DNA of 64,000 nucleotides from Perkinsus olseni (GCA_013115135.1 JABANP010000014.1:248001-312000); one strand, 5' to 3'. Shown: positions 1 to 12,500, counted from the first letter of the stretch. Numbers and translations are program-made. Notes: a model not told the origin generated them from the sequence alone.

Positions 1-1620
1 GACATATCCTCATCCGCCTTCCAAAGTCTGGGACCAACGGTTAGCTATGCCCGAAAGCAGCCCCTGGAGGCAGAACTCCATTACTAGGTGCAGTGCTCTT
101 GCCAACTGAGCTCGACTGCGGAATCTAGCGAGCATGGCGCACGGCATCACGTCAAAGTCAGGCGACCTAGGGTAGTACAATACACCAACAAAGTCGTAGC
201 GTGAGGTAGGTAGGAGGAATTGCACGAGCCTCGCTCACGCTCAAAGCCCTCAGTCCTAATTACATTCCCTGCAATTTGATGAATTCATGTACGAAGATTA
301 TCCGCGAGCATATCACTCTACCCGTGTGCCCTCGGATCCGCGCCGATGCGATTGGTTATCTTACCACCGAGCAGCCACAGATAGAGCGGAATGAGATTCC
401 GGAACAGCGTAAGAAGAGTAAATGATAAACTGCACCAGATCCCGACCAAATAAAAGATTTTTTCGTTTGATTTGAGAGGGCATGAAAAACCGAAATCCGT
501 TTTTAAAAAGTTTTTATCCACTTTAAATCCTTAAGCAAAATTAAAGAACTCATGTCACGCATATTGAATCTCACTTTCCTTGCTATTTGAAATATTTCAG
601 TTGCCGAATTGAAGCGCGCGCGAAGCTGCGCGCATCCTCGTTGTTCATTGCATGCCTCATCGTGAGAATTTCGTCCCGCAGCTTTTGTTTCAATATAAGC
701 AACGGCAATGCCATCGGACTTCTAAGGCACAGCATTGCTGAGGGTTACATGCAATGTGGAGGAGGACGCTCTGGCATGCCACATGTGGCAGCTTTCGTCC
801 GAATCGAAACATTGAAGTATGGTTCCCGTTGACAAGAACCCATAGCTTTAGTGTTCTCCCGTGTTTCGCGAGCTCAGAGTACGTGTTCGAGTTGCAGGAA
901 GGAGGTCGTAGTAGCAGGGTGATTCAGATATCGAAATTGGATCAAAATCTATTCAAATAGAATGGCACGTGTTGGATCAGATTTGCTCATGAATTCAAGT
1001 TGGGTGACAAAACCAATTTGGTTTGGCAATTCTTTTATTCGCTAAATTGCTATCGAAATCGTTTAAATTGATCGCGAAAATAATTTATTTGATCGGGAAA
1101 TGGTGTATTTATCGGAGTGCCTTCCAAAATCACCACGCCTGGTACCCTGTGGCAGAGCCTCTGTCAGTCGCCCGTTATCATTACCGTCAGCCCTTCGTTG
1201 GTCTTCTTGAGCTCCTCTGTGAGCGCTCTCCCAGCTCTACCCGGGGGAGCATGCTCCTTCCGCCAGGATTCGAAAACGTTCAGAGCCAAGACTGATGTGT
1301 CCCTATTGAAGACCTGCAACGACAATGATAAAAAAGGCGGAGACTCAACCTTAAGCGAGGGTCATCACGAAACACGTATTGAGTGAAGATGTCACGATGT
1401 ACTACCCAAGCAGATAATACCGTATTATTGATACACACGAAGACTCTTCTCTACTTTCATAGAGCGTAGCTAATTTATGAGGGAATCGATGAGGCAGGAG
1501 AAACAACTGTTCGAGAGACACTGACGTTATTGACTTCACGACTTGCCACATAGTAGAGGGGTTCGCAGCGGCGATATCACTATCGGGAGCACAGCACGAA
1601 GAATTCAACCGCGGCACTAC
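1..1620. other. No gene recognised
   Basis: Only short overlapping open frames without recognisable protein motifs occur here. The part around 400-600 and 940-1110 is clearly AT-richer than the rest of the window, as expected for intergenic DNA. I see no tRNA, no long repeat and no conserved exon. This is a negative reading by eye; a diverged gene could be missed. Confidence 0.5.
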
Positions 1621-1740
1621 CTGTACGTTGTTATAAAAGACCTTATTGCCCTCGATAGGTAGGACCTCCGCCAGGCCTTCCCGAATCCTGCCGTTTTCCT
1701 GCACACCATTGTGAGCTGGTGGACTGGTGATGTCGGCCAT
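1621..1740 (-). pseudogene. Orphan first exon resembling tRNA (guanine26-N2)-dimethyltransferase Trm1
   Basis: The frame starts MADITSPP and about 20 residues later has an IREGLAEVLPIEGNK-type stretch followed by VFYNNVQ. This resembles the N-terminus of Trm1 enzymes, where a REG...KVFYNPVQ...NRDLS segment opens the catalytic domain. A GT donor (GTAGTG) follows the VQ codons directly, as in a first exon. Downstream on the minus strand I cannot find the expected NRDLS segment or any later Trm1 domain before the SHMT gene or the window start. It may be a gene fragment, or the remaining exons may be too diverged for me to see. Recognition rests on about 25 residues, so confidence is modest. Confidence 0.35.
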
Positions 1741-2070
1741 GTGCAGTGGTTTTGGTCAGTCCTGCTACAGCAGGAATATACCACTTTCTCCGCGCTCTGC
1801 CGAAAAGTCCCCCACCCATCAGAGTTGATCTCCGAGACGCATCCTGCGCACAATTTCACTAATCACAATCTGAGATGGTGAGATTGGTGAGATGCTCCAT
1901 CTCACTAACGTTAATCCACAGTACCGCACGGGAGCCCCATAGCTGGGCCCGTTCGAGAAAACTTCAACTCAAACAGTCACCTAGATCGCTTGCTTCATGA
2001 AACTTCAAAAAAATAATCTCCTCTGTCGCATTCATGGGTTTAGGGGTGAAAAAATCTCGCAGCTTGCACT

Positions 2071-4103
2071 TCACTGCCCGATAGGGACAAAACTACGACT
2101 GAACGCCGTGACCTCCTCGCGCAGCTGGGCTAACTCCGGAGGGGGAGAGTTGTCCAAGATGGCGAGGAAGTCCTTCAGCTTCGGGCCCGACTGTTTCTGA
2201 ACCTGCACACGAGACGATGCTCCGGTGCAATGATCGGAGGACGCAGTTACCTGCAGACCGATCTCAACGACACGGTTGATGAATTGAGCGATCTTGCGGA
2301 AGTCCTCCTCCTTGGCTCCGCGAGTGGTCATGGCCGGAGCACCGATGCGGAGCCCCGACGGGGTGATGGCCGACTTGTCACCGGGAACCTGAGGGTCAAC
2401 GCTTGAAGCCCCGAGCTAGATACCCTGCTGAGCGTACCGTATTCTTATTGAGAGAAATGGCCGCGTGATCACAAACCTTCTCGGTCTTTATTGCCGTTGA
2501 TGCCCTTACTGCGCAGATCCAGAAGCACCAGATGGTTGTCAGTGCCTGAGTAGCGAGAAGTCGCAGTAACACTCACGTGACAACTATTATCAGACTACCT
2601 CCCGAGACAAGATTGTAGCCGAGTTTAATCAACTCATCCGCCAAGGGCCATCGAGTTCTTGACCACCTGCGTCGAGCCGTAACGGAACAGTGCAGCGGAC
2701 TCGCAAAGAGCACCTGTTGCTGGTACTGTTTGTACTCCTCCGTCTGGGCCTGCTTCAAGGCCACAGCCAAACCGGCTATGATGTGATTATGGGGTCCACC
2801 CTATAGAAGAACGGCGACTTCTACAAAGGCAGCCGCTAAAGGGTAGCCGACTTGTAGGCCAGGGAACACCGTGGCATTGATCTTATCCTTGAAGTCGTAC
2901 ATGACAGGATTCCCGCTCTTGTCAACACCTGAAACGGAGCGGCGAGATGGTTCGCGACGTCAACCTGATGCTGATACCCTTCTGGCCCGAGACGATAAAA
3001 AATCATTGCCCCACGGGGACCTCTGAGTGTCTTGTGAGAAGTAGTGGTGACGACGTCGCAGAGTTCCTACCAACCACAAGCCATGAGCCTGATATGCTCG
3101 CAGATGAGCTTACGAAGGGAGATGGGTGGACCCCAGCCGCCACTAGACCAGCCACGTGGGCCATATCGCAGTGCAGTATAGCCCCCGACAGAGTCCGCTA
3201 TGGCCCTCAGACGGGCGAAGTCGAAGTGACGAGGATACCTATTGTACCGAATCAATAGCAAAAGGTGATGGCCGGAGCAATACGCAGAGTAGCCGCAGAT
3301 GAGCAGCTTCGGTCTGAAGCGTTGAGCGAACTTCTCAAGCTCGTCGTAGTCAATGAGACCAGTCTTCTCATCCAACCGGTACCTGTCGGGTGCAAGGTCG
3401 AAGCGCATCCGTCGATAACACTTCGAGCACTACGGCATGGAAGTGAAGAACTTGGAAATCATGGAGACCTTCTTCGGTGTCAGTCTGATAACCGTGGCTG
3501 AGATGGCCGCCATGAGGGTAGGTCCAGAGCCATGATGCGGTCATGTACATCCAGCAAGGGCGGTATACAGAGCCAAGTTAGCCGGCGAGCCTTAGCCAAG
3601 AATGACAATGCCCAGAGACGAATGTACGATACCATGAGAGGATCACTTACCACTCAGAGTCTGCACGTTCACACCCCATTTAGCCGGGTCGAGGCGGAAG
3701 GTCTCCAAGGCACGCTCCATGCAGAGATTCTCCATCTGGTCTATGAATTCGTTGCCACCATAGTACCTGCCCGCGAACTTCATACAATCCGCATTGTTAC
3801 GATAATGACCTGGCTCCAGGGTAGCCTTCCGAATACTTGTTAGTCATGACGGACCCGATGGCATCAAGAACCTGTCAGTAGTATGGTCAGTGGAACTACC
3901 AGAGGGCTCCTCTACCGCTTGGCTGGTGAAGTTCTCTGACGCAATCAAGCAGACGTTAGTACGCTGACGCTCCTTCTCATGCTCGATGATATCGAAGACC
4001 TGAAGTCCAGGCGTTTCAGCAAGCGGGTTCTCCAGCTGCGGTTAAGTTTGTATACCTTGGGATCGGCCTCCTTGAGGTGGGTATTCATAAGCTCCGCAGA
4101 CAT
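2071..4103 (-). CDS. SHMT: Serine hydroxymethyltransferase (reading frame broken six times)
   Basis: A PLP enzyme interconverting serine plus tetrahydrofolate with glycine plus 5,10-methylene-THF. Exons joined at GT-AG borders give the family almost end to end: [43 protein letters not shown], the PLP-lysine segment [47 protein letters not shown] and a C-terminal [14 protein letters not shown]. The start is set at the Met of [10 protein letters not shown]; an upstream start is possible. The exons between about 2485 and 3560 need six single-base skips (near 2487, 2643, 3183, 3474, 3517 and 3557) to keep the conserved frame, although splice sites and catalytic residues are intact. It is either a gene with assembly errors or a young pseudogene. 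No targeting peptide was identified. Confidence 0.9.
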
Positions 4104-4592
4104 CTCAAGCGACGCAGAAAAACTACTACAAAAGAATATCGACACGAAGCCATCATGATTGAGGATGGCGGGGCGATTATATTCTTGGTAGTTCAATGTC
4201 CCCCCATGTCATCACGATGGTGAAGAGTAGACTGGCCATTCTAATTTGCAGAATATGTAGAGTATGCTGGTGATATGCAACGGTAATGTTTATGGAGCCT
4301 GTTGACATTCAGGAGCGGTCAAAGCAGAGTTGAACTTGCTATCTTGCCCTTATTGGTAGCATGAACACAAATATGACGCATAGGTTACTCACTTGAAGTG
4401 ATGATTTTGATGACTATGCGCGTACAATTGCCTGACCTCCAACGCAACGCACAAGAAAACGAGACATGGACCTAATTGACTAACGTGTCCTGTGAGGTAG
4501 CGGTGAACACGCGACTGATTCGGGACGCAACGGCGGGCCCAATTTTTCGGGTACCTTGCTTGGATCGAACCTGAAAATTAAAAGCAGAAAAA

Positions 4593-4665
4593 CGATCTCG
4601 GTGGGACTCGAACCCACAGTCTTTGGTTCCGAAGACCAACGCCTTATCCATTAGGCCACGAGACC
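4593..4665 (-). tRNA. tRNA-Arg(TCG)
   Basis: Read on the minus strand the 73-nt sequence folds as a complete cloverleaf. The seven-pair acceptor stem is GGTCTCG with CGAGATC (one G-T pair), the D arm contains the conserved AATGGAT, and the anticodon stem TTGGT/ACCAA closes a loop CTTCGGA with anticodon TCG. The T arm has the usual GGTTCGAGTCC. There is no intron. It stands alone upstream of the SHMT gene. Confidence 0.93.
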
Positions 4666-4961
4666 ACGTAAAACCACTGCGGGCATAGGGATACTTCAGC
4701 ATTAATGAACAACACATAACCCGATCCCCACAACTTCACCTTGAGTTCAAGTGTCGCAATAGTATTTTCGACCTGGGTTGATGAATCATCTAAGGCTCGG
4801 AGCAAGTTCGGCAGAGTGGGGTATCTTAGCATACAAATAGACCTCCGTTACTCGGGGTCCGTGGACGCCATATAGACGGGGCACGACCTGTTTGCTATCG
4901 CCGCTGCCATGTCGGCACCCACCCCCGGTATCTGCTGCAGCATAGCCTGAAATTCATCACT

Positions 4962-5830
4962 TCATTTGCCATGGCGGTGTGTCGGTATCCTGCTCACAAT
5001 CCACACGATGTCCCCTGAGGCCCCTGCTTTCGATACATCAACAGAGCTACTTACAGGGGCTTGCAGCCGAGACTTGAATTGGCTCGGGGGCCTGTCACGT
5101 GGGATCGATGAGCGTAAACCTCGTACAGTGCCCGGAGACCCACTTCTTCCGCCGTGCATTTTCTACCGCTATGATAGCCTCTATCGCTGTAGCTGACAAG
5201 TCAGCACAGTCATCTTGCCAATCTATTCCTCGCACTACTAGCTCTGCTCTCAAGACGTCCGGCCCTGAGATTGCTTTTTCACCACTGCCGCTCATGAGAA
5301 GCATAATTACCCTTAGATTTCGAGGCTGAAAGGACAAGTCTCGTCTTCGCCTCAGGTATACGGCGGTCAATTTGACCAACGTCTGATCGGCTGAAGGAGG
5401 CCACTGCTGCATCATCGTCGAGGCATACGATCACGAGCGCCGGTACGCTTTCGTCTGCTCGCATGTCCCGTATCTAATTGCCTTTCGGGATAGAGCAGTT
5501 GAACGATACTGGGGGGCCGGAGTGCGGCACTTGGTGAAAGAAGCACCCCTACTTGCTCAAGGTGCGTTCGATAAACTTGGTTGGTGTGGATCACGGCCAT
5601 GGCAGACACTCCCAGATTCTCTAGTCCCTCTTCCAGGGGTACCTGCCCTCAGACCTTTTCCCTGTCATCCAATCGATCTCTTCATTCACCGTAGTGCATG
5701 GGCATCCTATTTGCCTCAAATGGTCTTCAAGTCTCTTGTTGCTCTTCAAGGCAACCTCAACGTTCCGAATTGACGAAAACCCTTGAACCTTCACCATACC
5801 AACCCAACTGCAACAGCGCAACAACGATGG
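4962..5830 (-). CDS. Possible multi-exon gene of unknown function
   Basis: Several minus-strand frames in this stretch have protein-like composition and plausible splice borders, for example a segment ending NVEVALKSNKRLEDHLRQIG, then AVIHTNQVYRTHLEQ, then one with PDVLRAELVVRGIDW. I could not join them into one convincing protein or link them to a family. It may be a real hypothetical gene, or chance open frames. The limits are only the outer edges of the suggestive segments. Confidence 0.25.
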
Positions 5831-5942
5831 CTCATACCACCATCGGCAAGTCCCAAGAGTGCTATGGTAGCACTGCTATCACCCAGCACCTACTACAACT
5901 GACAACGCAACAAGGATTTATCATAGCGCCTGTGGGAAACAT

Positions 5943-7914
5943 CTAAAAAAGTGACGCGCAGATCCCCTGCCCACAGGTAAAACTGGATACGCCGTGCGCG
6001 GCATTTACAACTCGTCCCTCTCGGATTGAGGTCTTCTTTCCATCCTCTTCCCTATCCGAGAGCTCCGGCAGTTTCTGACCCTTGACGATCTTGAACCGGC
6101 CATCACCACCGAGCACCTTCTCTACCAGGTACTCGACGCCATCCTTGTCTCCCTTATGCCTAAGGTGAGCGAGGATACCGACAGAGGACCCCACGCTGCG
6201 CTTACTCTTCATCATCGTCATCGAACTTGCAGAAACGAAGACGCTTGTGAGGGGTTGAAAACGACAACATTGGGGAACTTGGCGATACCGAACATTTCCG
6301 CCCATGCTGGCTCCTTCGACACATCAAGCCAAACCCAACGAAGCTTCGCTCCCCTGAGGTCGTGGAAGAGATACCCGATTGTCCGTGAGACCCGAAATCT
6401 ATTTCTACCGATTTTCCAACTGCGAAGTGAATCGGTTCTTCAACTCAACAAGTCCGTCCTCTTCCTCCTTGGACAGCTGGCCGTCCTTCAAGAAGATCAC
6501 GCAGTGGCCCTGAATCAAAGATATGCCAATTCCCCTTCCCACATCAATCCGTTCGAGCGACCAGCGGCGGAAGAACTACCTCGCCACCATCGAAGCAGAC
6601 ATGCTTAGCGCTCCTCTTGGTGACTTCGGGAATTTCCTGTACCAACCAGGGCCTGGAGGGAGCTTCACTCTCGCTGTAAGAACCAGTCTTCGCGCTCTCT
6701 TCGAATCCGCCTGCAACCAGCCATGAAAGTCGTCTCCAGTATATCTTAGCACACAAGTACCTCCTCTGGAGAACGTCTCTCTGTGGAGGTTGACCCAGTC
6801 AGCGATAGGGATGTAAGATATCTCTCCCTTGTATCTGCGTAGGCACGCCTATGGTACTCGCAGGAAAGGTAGTCGAGCGAGGCCGCCTTACGCTTCGGGC
6901 TTCTTCCCAACGGCCTGCTGCAGAAGAATCTTAGGGGCTTTCTTAACGCCAAAGCGCTTGGCGAGATCAGCCTGCTTCTTGACGTTCACCAAGCCGAACT
7001 GCATCTCCTTGCGGAATTCGTTACCTGACCATTGCCTCCTACTACCCGATCGACACACACGAAGCGACTTACTGAGAGCCTTGAACATCGGTGGAGGAGT
7101 GTCCTTCTCAGTGAACAGCAAGACCTTTGGCATGGAAGCATCAGTGGTGAGGAATGTATCGACGTCTGGAAAACGTTAACAAACAATCGAGCGAAGCTCG
7201 AGGACTCCCAATCAGTCCAGCGAAGGTCAATAAGCACGTACTGGCAGTATCCAACTTTTTGACCAGTTCTGTGGGCAAGTATCTCAAGACGGCCTTCTTC
7301 ATGTCGTGGACGTCCATCTTGCCCTCGTAGATGAACTGCGGGATGGGGTTGCGGGGATAAATGACCAACTGAGAAAGATCACCAGTGACAAGCACGCCGG
7401 AGCCGCTGCGCGATATAGCGAGCAAGCCCTGAGGTACGATCCACTACCTTCGGGCACTCCTTGATGTTGTTCTGGTCGCATAAGGCGCGATTCTCGTCAC
7501 AGTCCACAGCACCGATCTTCACCATGCCTAGAAACATCGGCCTTCGAGGGGACCTACGCTCATTCATGCTCCTTACGCTTGGTTTGTTGAGCAACTTCAT
7601 TGACCTTGTTGAAGTCCTTAACAGGTGTGTTGTCGTCGTAAAAATACACGGCACTGATCTGCCAGTCTCTATGGCGCTCGATAACAGAGCCGAACGATTG
7701 AGGGTTCAGCTGACAACGACAAAGCGCTTCACGTTACGCTCCGGTTAAGTGCGGTGACTCAGCAGAGCCTCTGCGTCGAGTGCACGGTTCAACCGAAGAT
7801 ACGCGTCCGTCCCGTCGTCCCTACCTTAACAACATCATGTTTGCTAGGGTCGACCTCGACTCGGGCATCGGCTGCCAGGAACAGCCCAGCTGAGACGAGC
7901 GCTCCTAGACGCAT
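5943..7914 (-). CDS. Protein disulfide isomerase-like protein with thioredoxin folds, no CGHC seen
   Basis: The first exon starts MRLGALVSAGLFLAADA, a good signal peptide (a Met five codons upstream, at 7929, is the alternative start). Exons then give DVVKLNPQSFGSVIE, VKIGAVDCDENRALCDQNNI, VIYPRNPIPQFIYEG, FLTTDASMPKVLLFTEKD, a segment ending LAKRFGVKKAPKILL, and later GISYIP-type, IFLKDGQLSKEEED and FGIAKFPNVVVFNP. This is the order of a multi-domain PDI (PDIA6 or DnaJC16-like). At the place of the usual WCGHC the first fold reads AVYFYDDNTPVKDF, so I see no redox-active pair; a chaperone or scaffold role in the ER is inferred. No KDEL-type tail is evident at the stop used. One single-base break lies near 6250; a 25-nt intron is a less likely alternative there. 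Confidence 0.7.
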
Positions 7915-8188
7915 CAAAGATGAATGCATAATCAAGTTGAAAACTACTAGAACTACTTGTGATGCGCTGAACGAGCCCAGATACCTACGCACCCCAGTCA
8001 AGTCATATCGCGCGCGCCCATGTGATCGATATCTTTTCAGAGGAACAAAGTCTGCTCTGTGCTGCTTCTATGGGTTGCGAGCGTGGTCATCTCGGTTTTC
8101 TAGCGAAAATTTCCTCAGCAGAGAGGGTATCTAGTCGGCTCCAAGCAGTGTGCTGTGTTTCTCGAAGTGACTTTGACTTTGAGTACAC

Positions 8189-8871
8189 ATGCAGCCCAGC
8201 TTGCGCCGCTTAGCTGCAAGCGCCCTTTCGGAAGTCGCCAGCAGTCAGAGCACGGCGGCCGCCACTGTCGCCGCTCTGAAGACACCCAAGCCAAGTGAAG
8301 TTGCGGGCTTCTACCCTAAGAAGCGGGTAATAGAGGAGAGTATCTTAGCTCGATCCGGGACCGAAGTTTTTGACGCGTTGTGTTCTCAGCCCGAGCCGCA
8401 GGAGGAGAAGACAGGATTTCGTGGGTGGAAGCCCTTCGCTGCCTTCATAGCATTCAACGCGCTACCGATCGGCTATGCGGTGTAGTAGGCAGGGGGACGT
8501 TGAAGCCACGTGAGGAGTCTAAGCGCAGGTACTACTTCCGCAACTCAGTCGAGAACAAGTACAAGGAGCTGGCTGATAATGCTAAGCTGGCGCGTCTGGA
8601 TAGTCAACAGGTGGGGCTGCCAATTCTGCTAAGTCATTCGTGGATTTTTGGTTATCTTCAGGCGCTCCAGGCAGCCCGAGACTTGACCAAGAGAGCATCA
8701 CAAGCGTTGCTTATAAGCCCTGATGGGGAGGTAGTTTCGAGGCAAACATGGGAGCGTCGATTCATCTGCCTGTAGGTTGTGAATGTGTCACCACATGTCC
8801 CGGAGGAGAGGGCGTTGAAACTGCCATCAGGAGCCTATCGTCAAGGGGGTCCCGAAGAATCAGGTTACTGA
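8189..8871 (+). CDS. Small conserved-looking protein with one membrane segment, unknown function
   Basis: The Met start gives a basic, Ser/Ala-rich N-terminus (MQPSLRRLAASALSEVASS) that looks like a mitochondrial presequence. The hydrophobic segment KPFAAFIAFNALPIGYAVYY follows near residue 80. Three GT-AG introns can be removed in frame, joining to YYFRNSVENKYKELADNAKL, then ALQAARDLTKRASQALLIS, and ending PSGAYRQGGPEESGY before TGA. The joined protein is about 190 residues. I do not recognise the family. A mitochondrial membrane location is an inference from the N-terminus and single helix. Confidence 0.55.
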
Positions 8872-8957
8872 TTCGCTGATGGCAGAGTAGGTGTAGAAAG
8901 CAGTGCGTTGAAGGAAGCCTTGTTCATCGCATACCACTCAGATACACTGGTGATCGA

Positions 8958-9372
8958 GTGCCGTTTAATATGATCCACTTTGCTGTATCATCAACGTGCC
9001 TGACGTCTCAAGACCTCTCAGGCAGCCGGAACATGACCCTCGTCTACATGGATACCTCGGCTGGTAGAATTGTCACTGTCCAAGGGACAGCCACTGAGAT
9101 CGATGATGAGGACCTCAAGCGTTTCTATTGGAGACAGCGGTGGGCTGAGTACATGGCAGAAGATCGCTCTGATTATGTCCTCCTCCGTTTACGACCTGGA
9201 GGTCATCACGCTGCGTAGCACTGGGCCGAGCGATCGCCATTGGACTCCAGTACGGGTAATAAACCTTGTCGTGGGTATGGTCAATCAGGTTACAGCTTTA
9301 TACGCAGGTTCGCCGGTCCTTGGCGGACGACTGGGACCTCACGTCGCCCAGATCGGAAGATACGCCTGCTAG
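8958..9372 (+). CDS. PNPOx-like (FMN-binding split-barrel, general stress protein type), incomplete
   Basis: The frame contains SRNMTLVYMDTSAGRIVTVQ, then GTATEIDDEDLKRFYW and YVLLR. This is the pattern of small flavin split-barrel proteins of the general stress protein 26 family, where the central strands read ...LVYADP..GRYVTVRG.A....D...K...W. A second frame continues with DLEVITLRS and HWTPVRVIN, matching the family's C-terminal strand. Joining the two needs a one-base skip near 9183. The N-terminal strands are not resolved; the first exon probably lies between 8880 and 8958. The 3' limit is that of the open frame and may run past the true stop. A role in stress or redox handling is only inferred from the family. 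Confidence 0.5.
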
Positions 9373-9512
9373 TTCGGAGTAGAGAGAATTCGTTGTACCA
9401 AAGATGCTTTTATTGTTGTTTCTCAGTAGCCTCTGTTATGCCTTGTGTTCTGCTTCGCTCCGCTAGATTCGATATCAAGCTTTTATTTCCCTTCACTTCG
9501 TCCCCTATTCAC

Positions 9513-12500
9513 ATGACCAGTCTTCGTCTGATCACGTCGAAGACCCTAGAGGTCCCCACTCTCAAGGTTCAGATCGCAGCCAAATTGGCCAACACGCCTC
9601 TCACCTGCGAGAACTCGGGGAGTGCCAAGGTGGGTATAGCTCGTATGATTTGACGGAGGAGTGGTATGGCTATGGAGGTGATATTTTATTTTTCAGGTTT
9701 TGGAGCTCTTCAACCCTAGCACTGCTACCGCGCCCACTGCCCGGTACACTGGTCCTGTTTTGCGCTACATTAGCCGATTACATGCGGACAACAGCGTCTC
9801 CCGACCAGAAGTCCCTCGGCCAGGCCGCGGCGATAGACTCGTGGCTGGACTTTGCCGAGCTCGAGCTGAGCCCTGTTGAGAGCGGTCTGTCCATGCTAGA
9901 GGACCACCTGAAGACCCACACCTTCCTTTCGGGAGACTACCTTAGCATTGCTGATGCCTCTGTAGTCACCTCGTTGGTGGCTGGCTTGACTTCTGAGGCC
10001 GACCTGTGAGTGCCGGGTCTTCAGGGCTGGTGATCCGTTACCGATCACGAGCGTCACCATCCCTCAGAATGAATTGTGAAACTCTACCGCATGACTTGAA
10101 TTCGGTTTCGCTTCGAGCGCGTCTAGCTCATCACGTTGTTGAACTGTGAGTCTTTCAGGAAGGATTACCCCAACGTGCTCCGGTACATCCGGACGTGCCT
10201 CGCCAACCCCGCTGTGGCTGATGTGCTTTCTCGCTACGCCTCTAAGTTCCCTGTCCCGGAGGTCACTCCTTTCGTGCCCGGCAAGGGAGAGGTTGAGTCC
10301 ACGGATTCTGAGGTGAGAGGATTATTCCGTCGTTCGTCACAGAGTGAACATGGAATTGTATTGTGCTTCCCCTGGAGCTCGGACGAGATGCACTAGTTCC
10401 ACTAGGGTCTCGAATTTCGGTTGTTGGCATGTGTCTGTGAATATTTGGGCCGCTGTGAGTCGTTTGCTTGGCGGCCTTTAAAGGAGAGGCACGTCATAGA
10501 TATTACTTCCCTGATATGAGTTCTATTGTAACGCTTAGACGCCGAAGGAAGAGGCCAAGAAGCCCGAGCAGAAGCAGCAGCAGTCAAAGAAGCGTGCGGC
10601 TGACCGACAGAACGCGAAGGTCAGTCATAAGGAGGTAGGCAGCTGTTGCGGGTCGTTGGGTGGGTAATTATCTTGTCGTCTTAGCTCTCGATGCCGGCTC
10701 CCGAGGACGTCCCTACCAACACTGTGAGCCCCGTTCCTGAGGGAAGCGAGCCTCCGGTCCATCCTTATTCCAGCTGTGTTGGAGGTAAGCGAGCATCTCT
10801 GGTTTGACGCTGTGGGCGAGGATTCTGGTCGGTCAGGTCGCACTCGTGTTAAGGACATCCTTCTGAGGTCTGATGGTGGTGCTGGCCTCATTGGCAAGAG
10901 TGTAATAGTAGCACAACGAACGCTGCCTTCATTCAGTTTGCCGGCGTGTAGGTCAGCGTTTGCGGCTGGGTCAGAACCAAGCGAAGTCAAGGAAGCGGTT
11001 TTGCCTTCGTGGAGATCTCTGATGGCTCTTGCTTGCAGGGATTGCAGCTTGTCTTGGACAGCAGCTGCCCCGATTTCGAGGGTAGGCCGTCTTGCCTCGC
11101 TCCGGTCTCTTCTGACATGAATTTTCGAGTAGGTGCTATTGGACAGATCGCCACCGGTGCCTCTGTACAGGCTATCGGCACTCTGGTGGCCAGCCCTGCC
11201 AAGGGACAGGCCGTAGAGGTCAGCGTCCGTGAGAGCGGCAAGATCAAGGTAACCCAGTAGGCCGATGACATTCGTTCGTCATTTCTAAACCTCGCTGAGT
11301 CCTTGTTTCTCAGGTTATCGGCGGTGTGGAATCCGCAGCCTATCCTCTTGCTAAGAAGCAACACAGCAGGGAGTTCCTCCGCGAGATTGCACATCTCCGA
11401 CCCCGAACTAACCTCATCGGTGCTGTCGCTCGTGTGCGGTAGGAAAGACCTTTGGATGGGAGCTCGTAGTGTGAAGCATCGTGCCGTTGCAGATCATCCT
11501 TGAGCGGTGCCGTTCACTCCTTCTTCATGAGCCGCGACTTCAAGTACGTTCACACTCCCCTTATCACCAGCGCTGATTGCGAGGGCGCAGGAGAGATGTT
11601 CCAGGTAGGTCACGGGAGAAGTGAAAGAAGCTGATTAGTTGAATTCGCTCAGGTCACTTCGTTGCTGCAGAAGGGCGAGGGTGCTCATCGGGATGTTAAG
11701 CTCGACCCCGAGACCGGTCGTTTCGAGTGAGTGGCTTCTATTCTCTTTCCGTCCTTAGCTTCATCCTACTGCTTTTCAGCTACAAGCAGGACTTCTTTGG
11801 ACGTCCCACCTACCTTACTGTCTCCGGTCAGTTGAACGTTGAGAACTACGCTTGCGCCTTGTCCGATGTGTACACATTCGGCCCTTGCTTCCGTGCCGAG
11901 AACTCGCATACCTCGCGTCATTTGGCTGAGTTCTGGATGATCGAGCCTGAGCTCTGCTTCGCTAACATTCATGACAACATGAAGTGTGCTGAGGAGTTCA
12001 TCCAGCATTGCGCCCGCCATGTCCTAGGTAATGGAGGGAACCGACAAATTTGCCTTTTGGAATCGACGAGTCGTATAGAAGCCTGTATAGAAGGTCACCT
12101 GCACGCTGAGCTACTTTACAGGGTCTATAGTGCGTCATCTCGTGAACCCATCTTGTCGTTTTTGACTCATTGGCGATTGCATTGTCTTCCCCTTCGATCA
12201 GCTCACTGCCGAGAGGACATCGCCTTCTTCGATAAGTTCATCGAGAAAGGTCTCATCAAGCGTCTCGAGAACTTGATCGCCGAGCCCTTCGCAAGAGTCA
12301 GCTACACAGAGGCCATCGAGAAGCTTCTCAAGGCTCAGAAGAGCGGCAAGGTGAGCTCGCCGAGAGTATCGCTGGCCGAGTGAAATTTTATTTCTCTCAG
12401 GCCAAGTTCGAGAACACCAACATCTACTGGGGCTTCGATCTAGATTCTGAGCACGAGAGGTGCGTCGATAAGGGTCCATGCTTAGAGCCGTGAAAGACGG

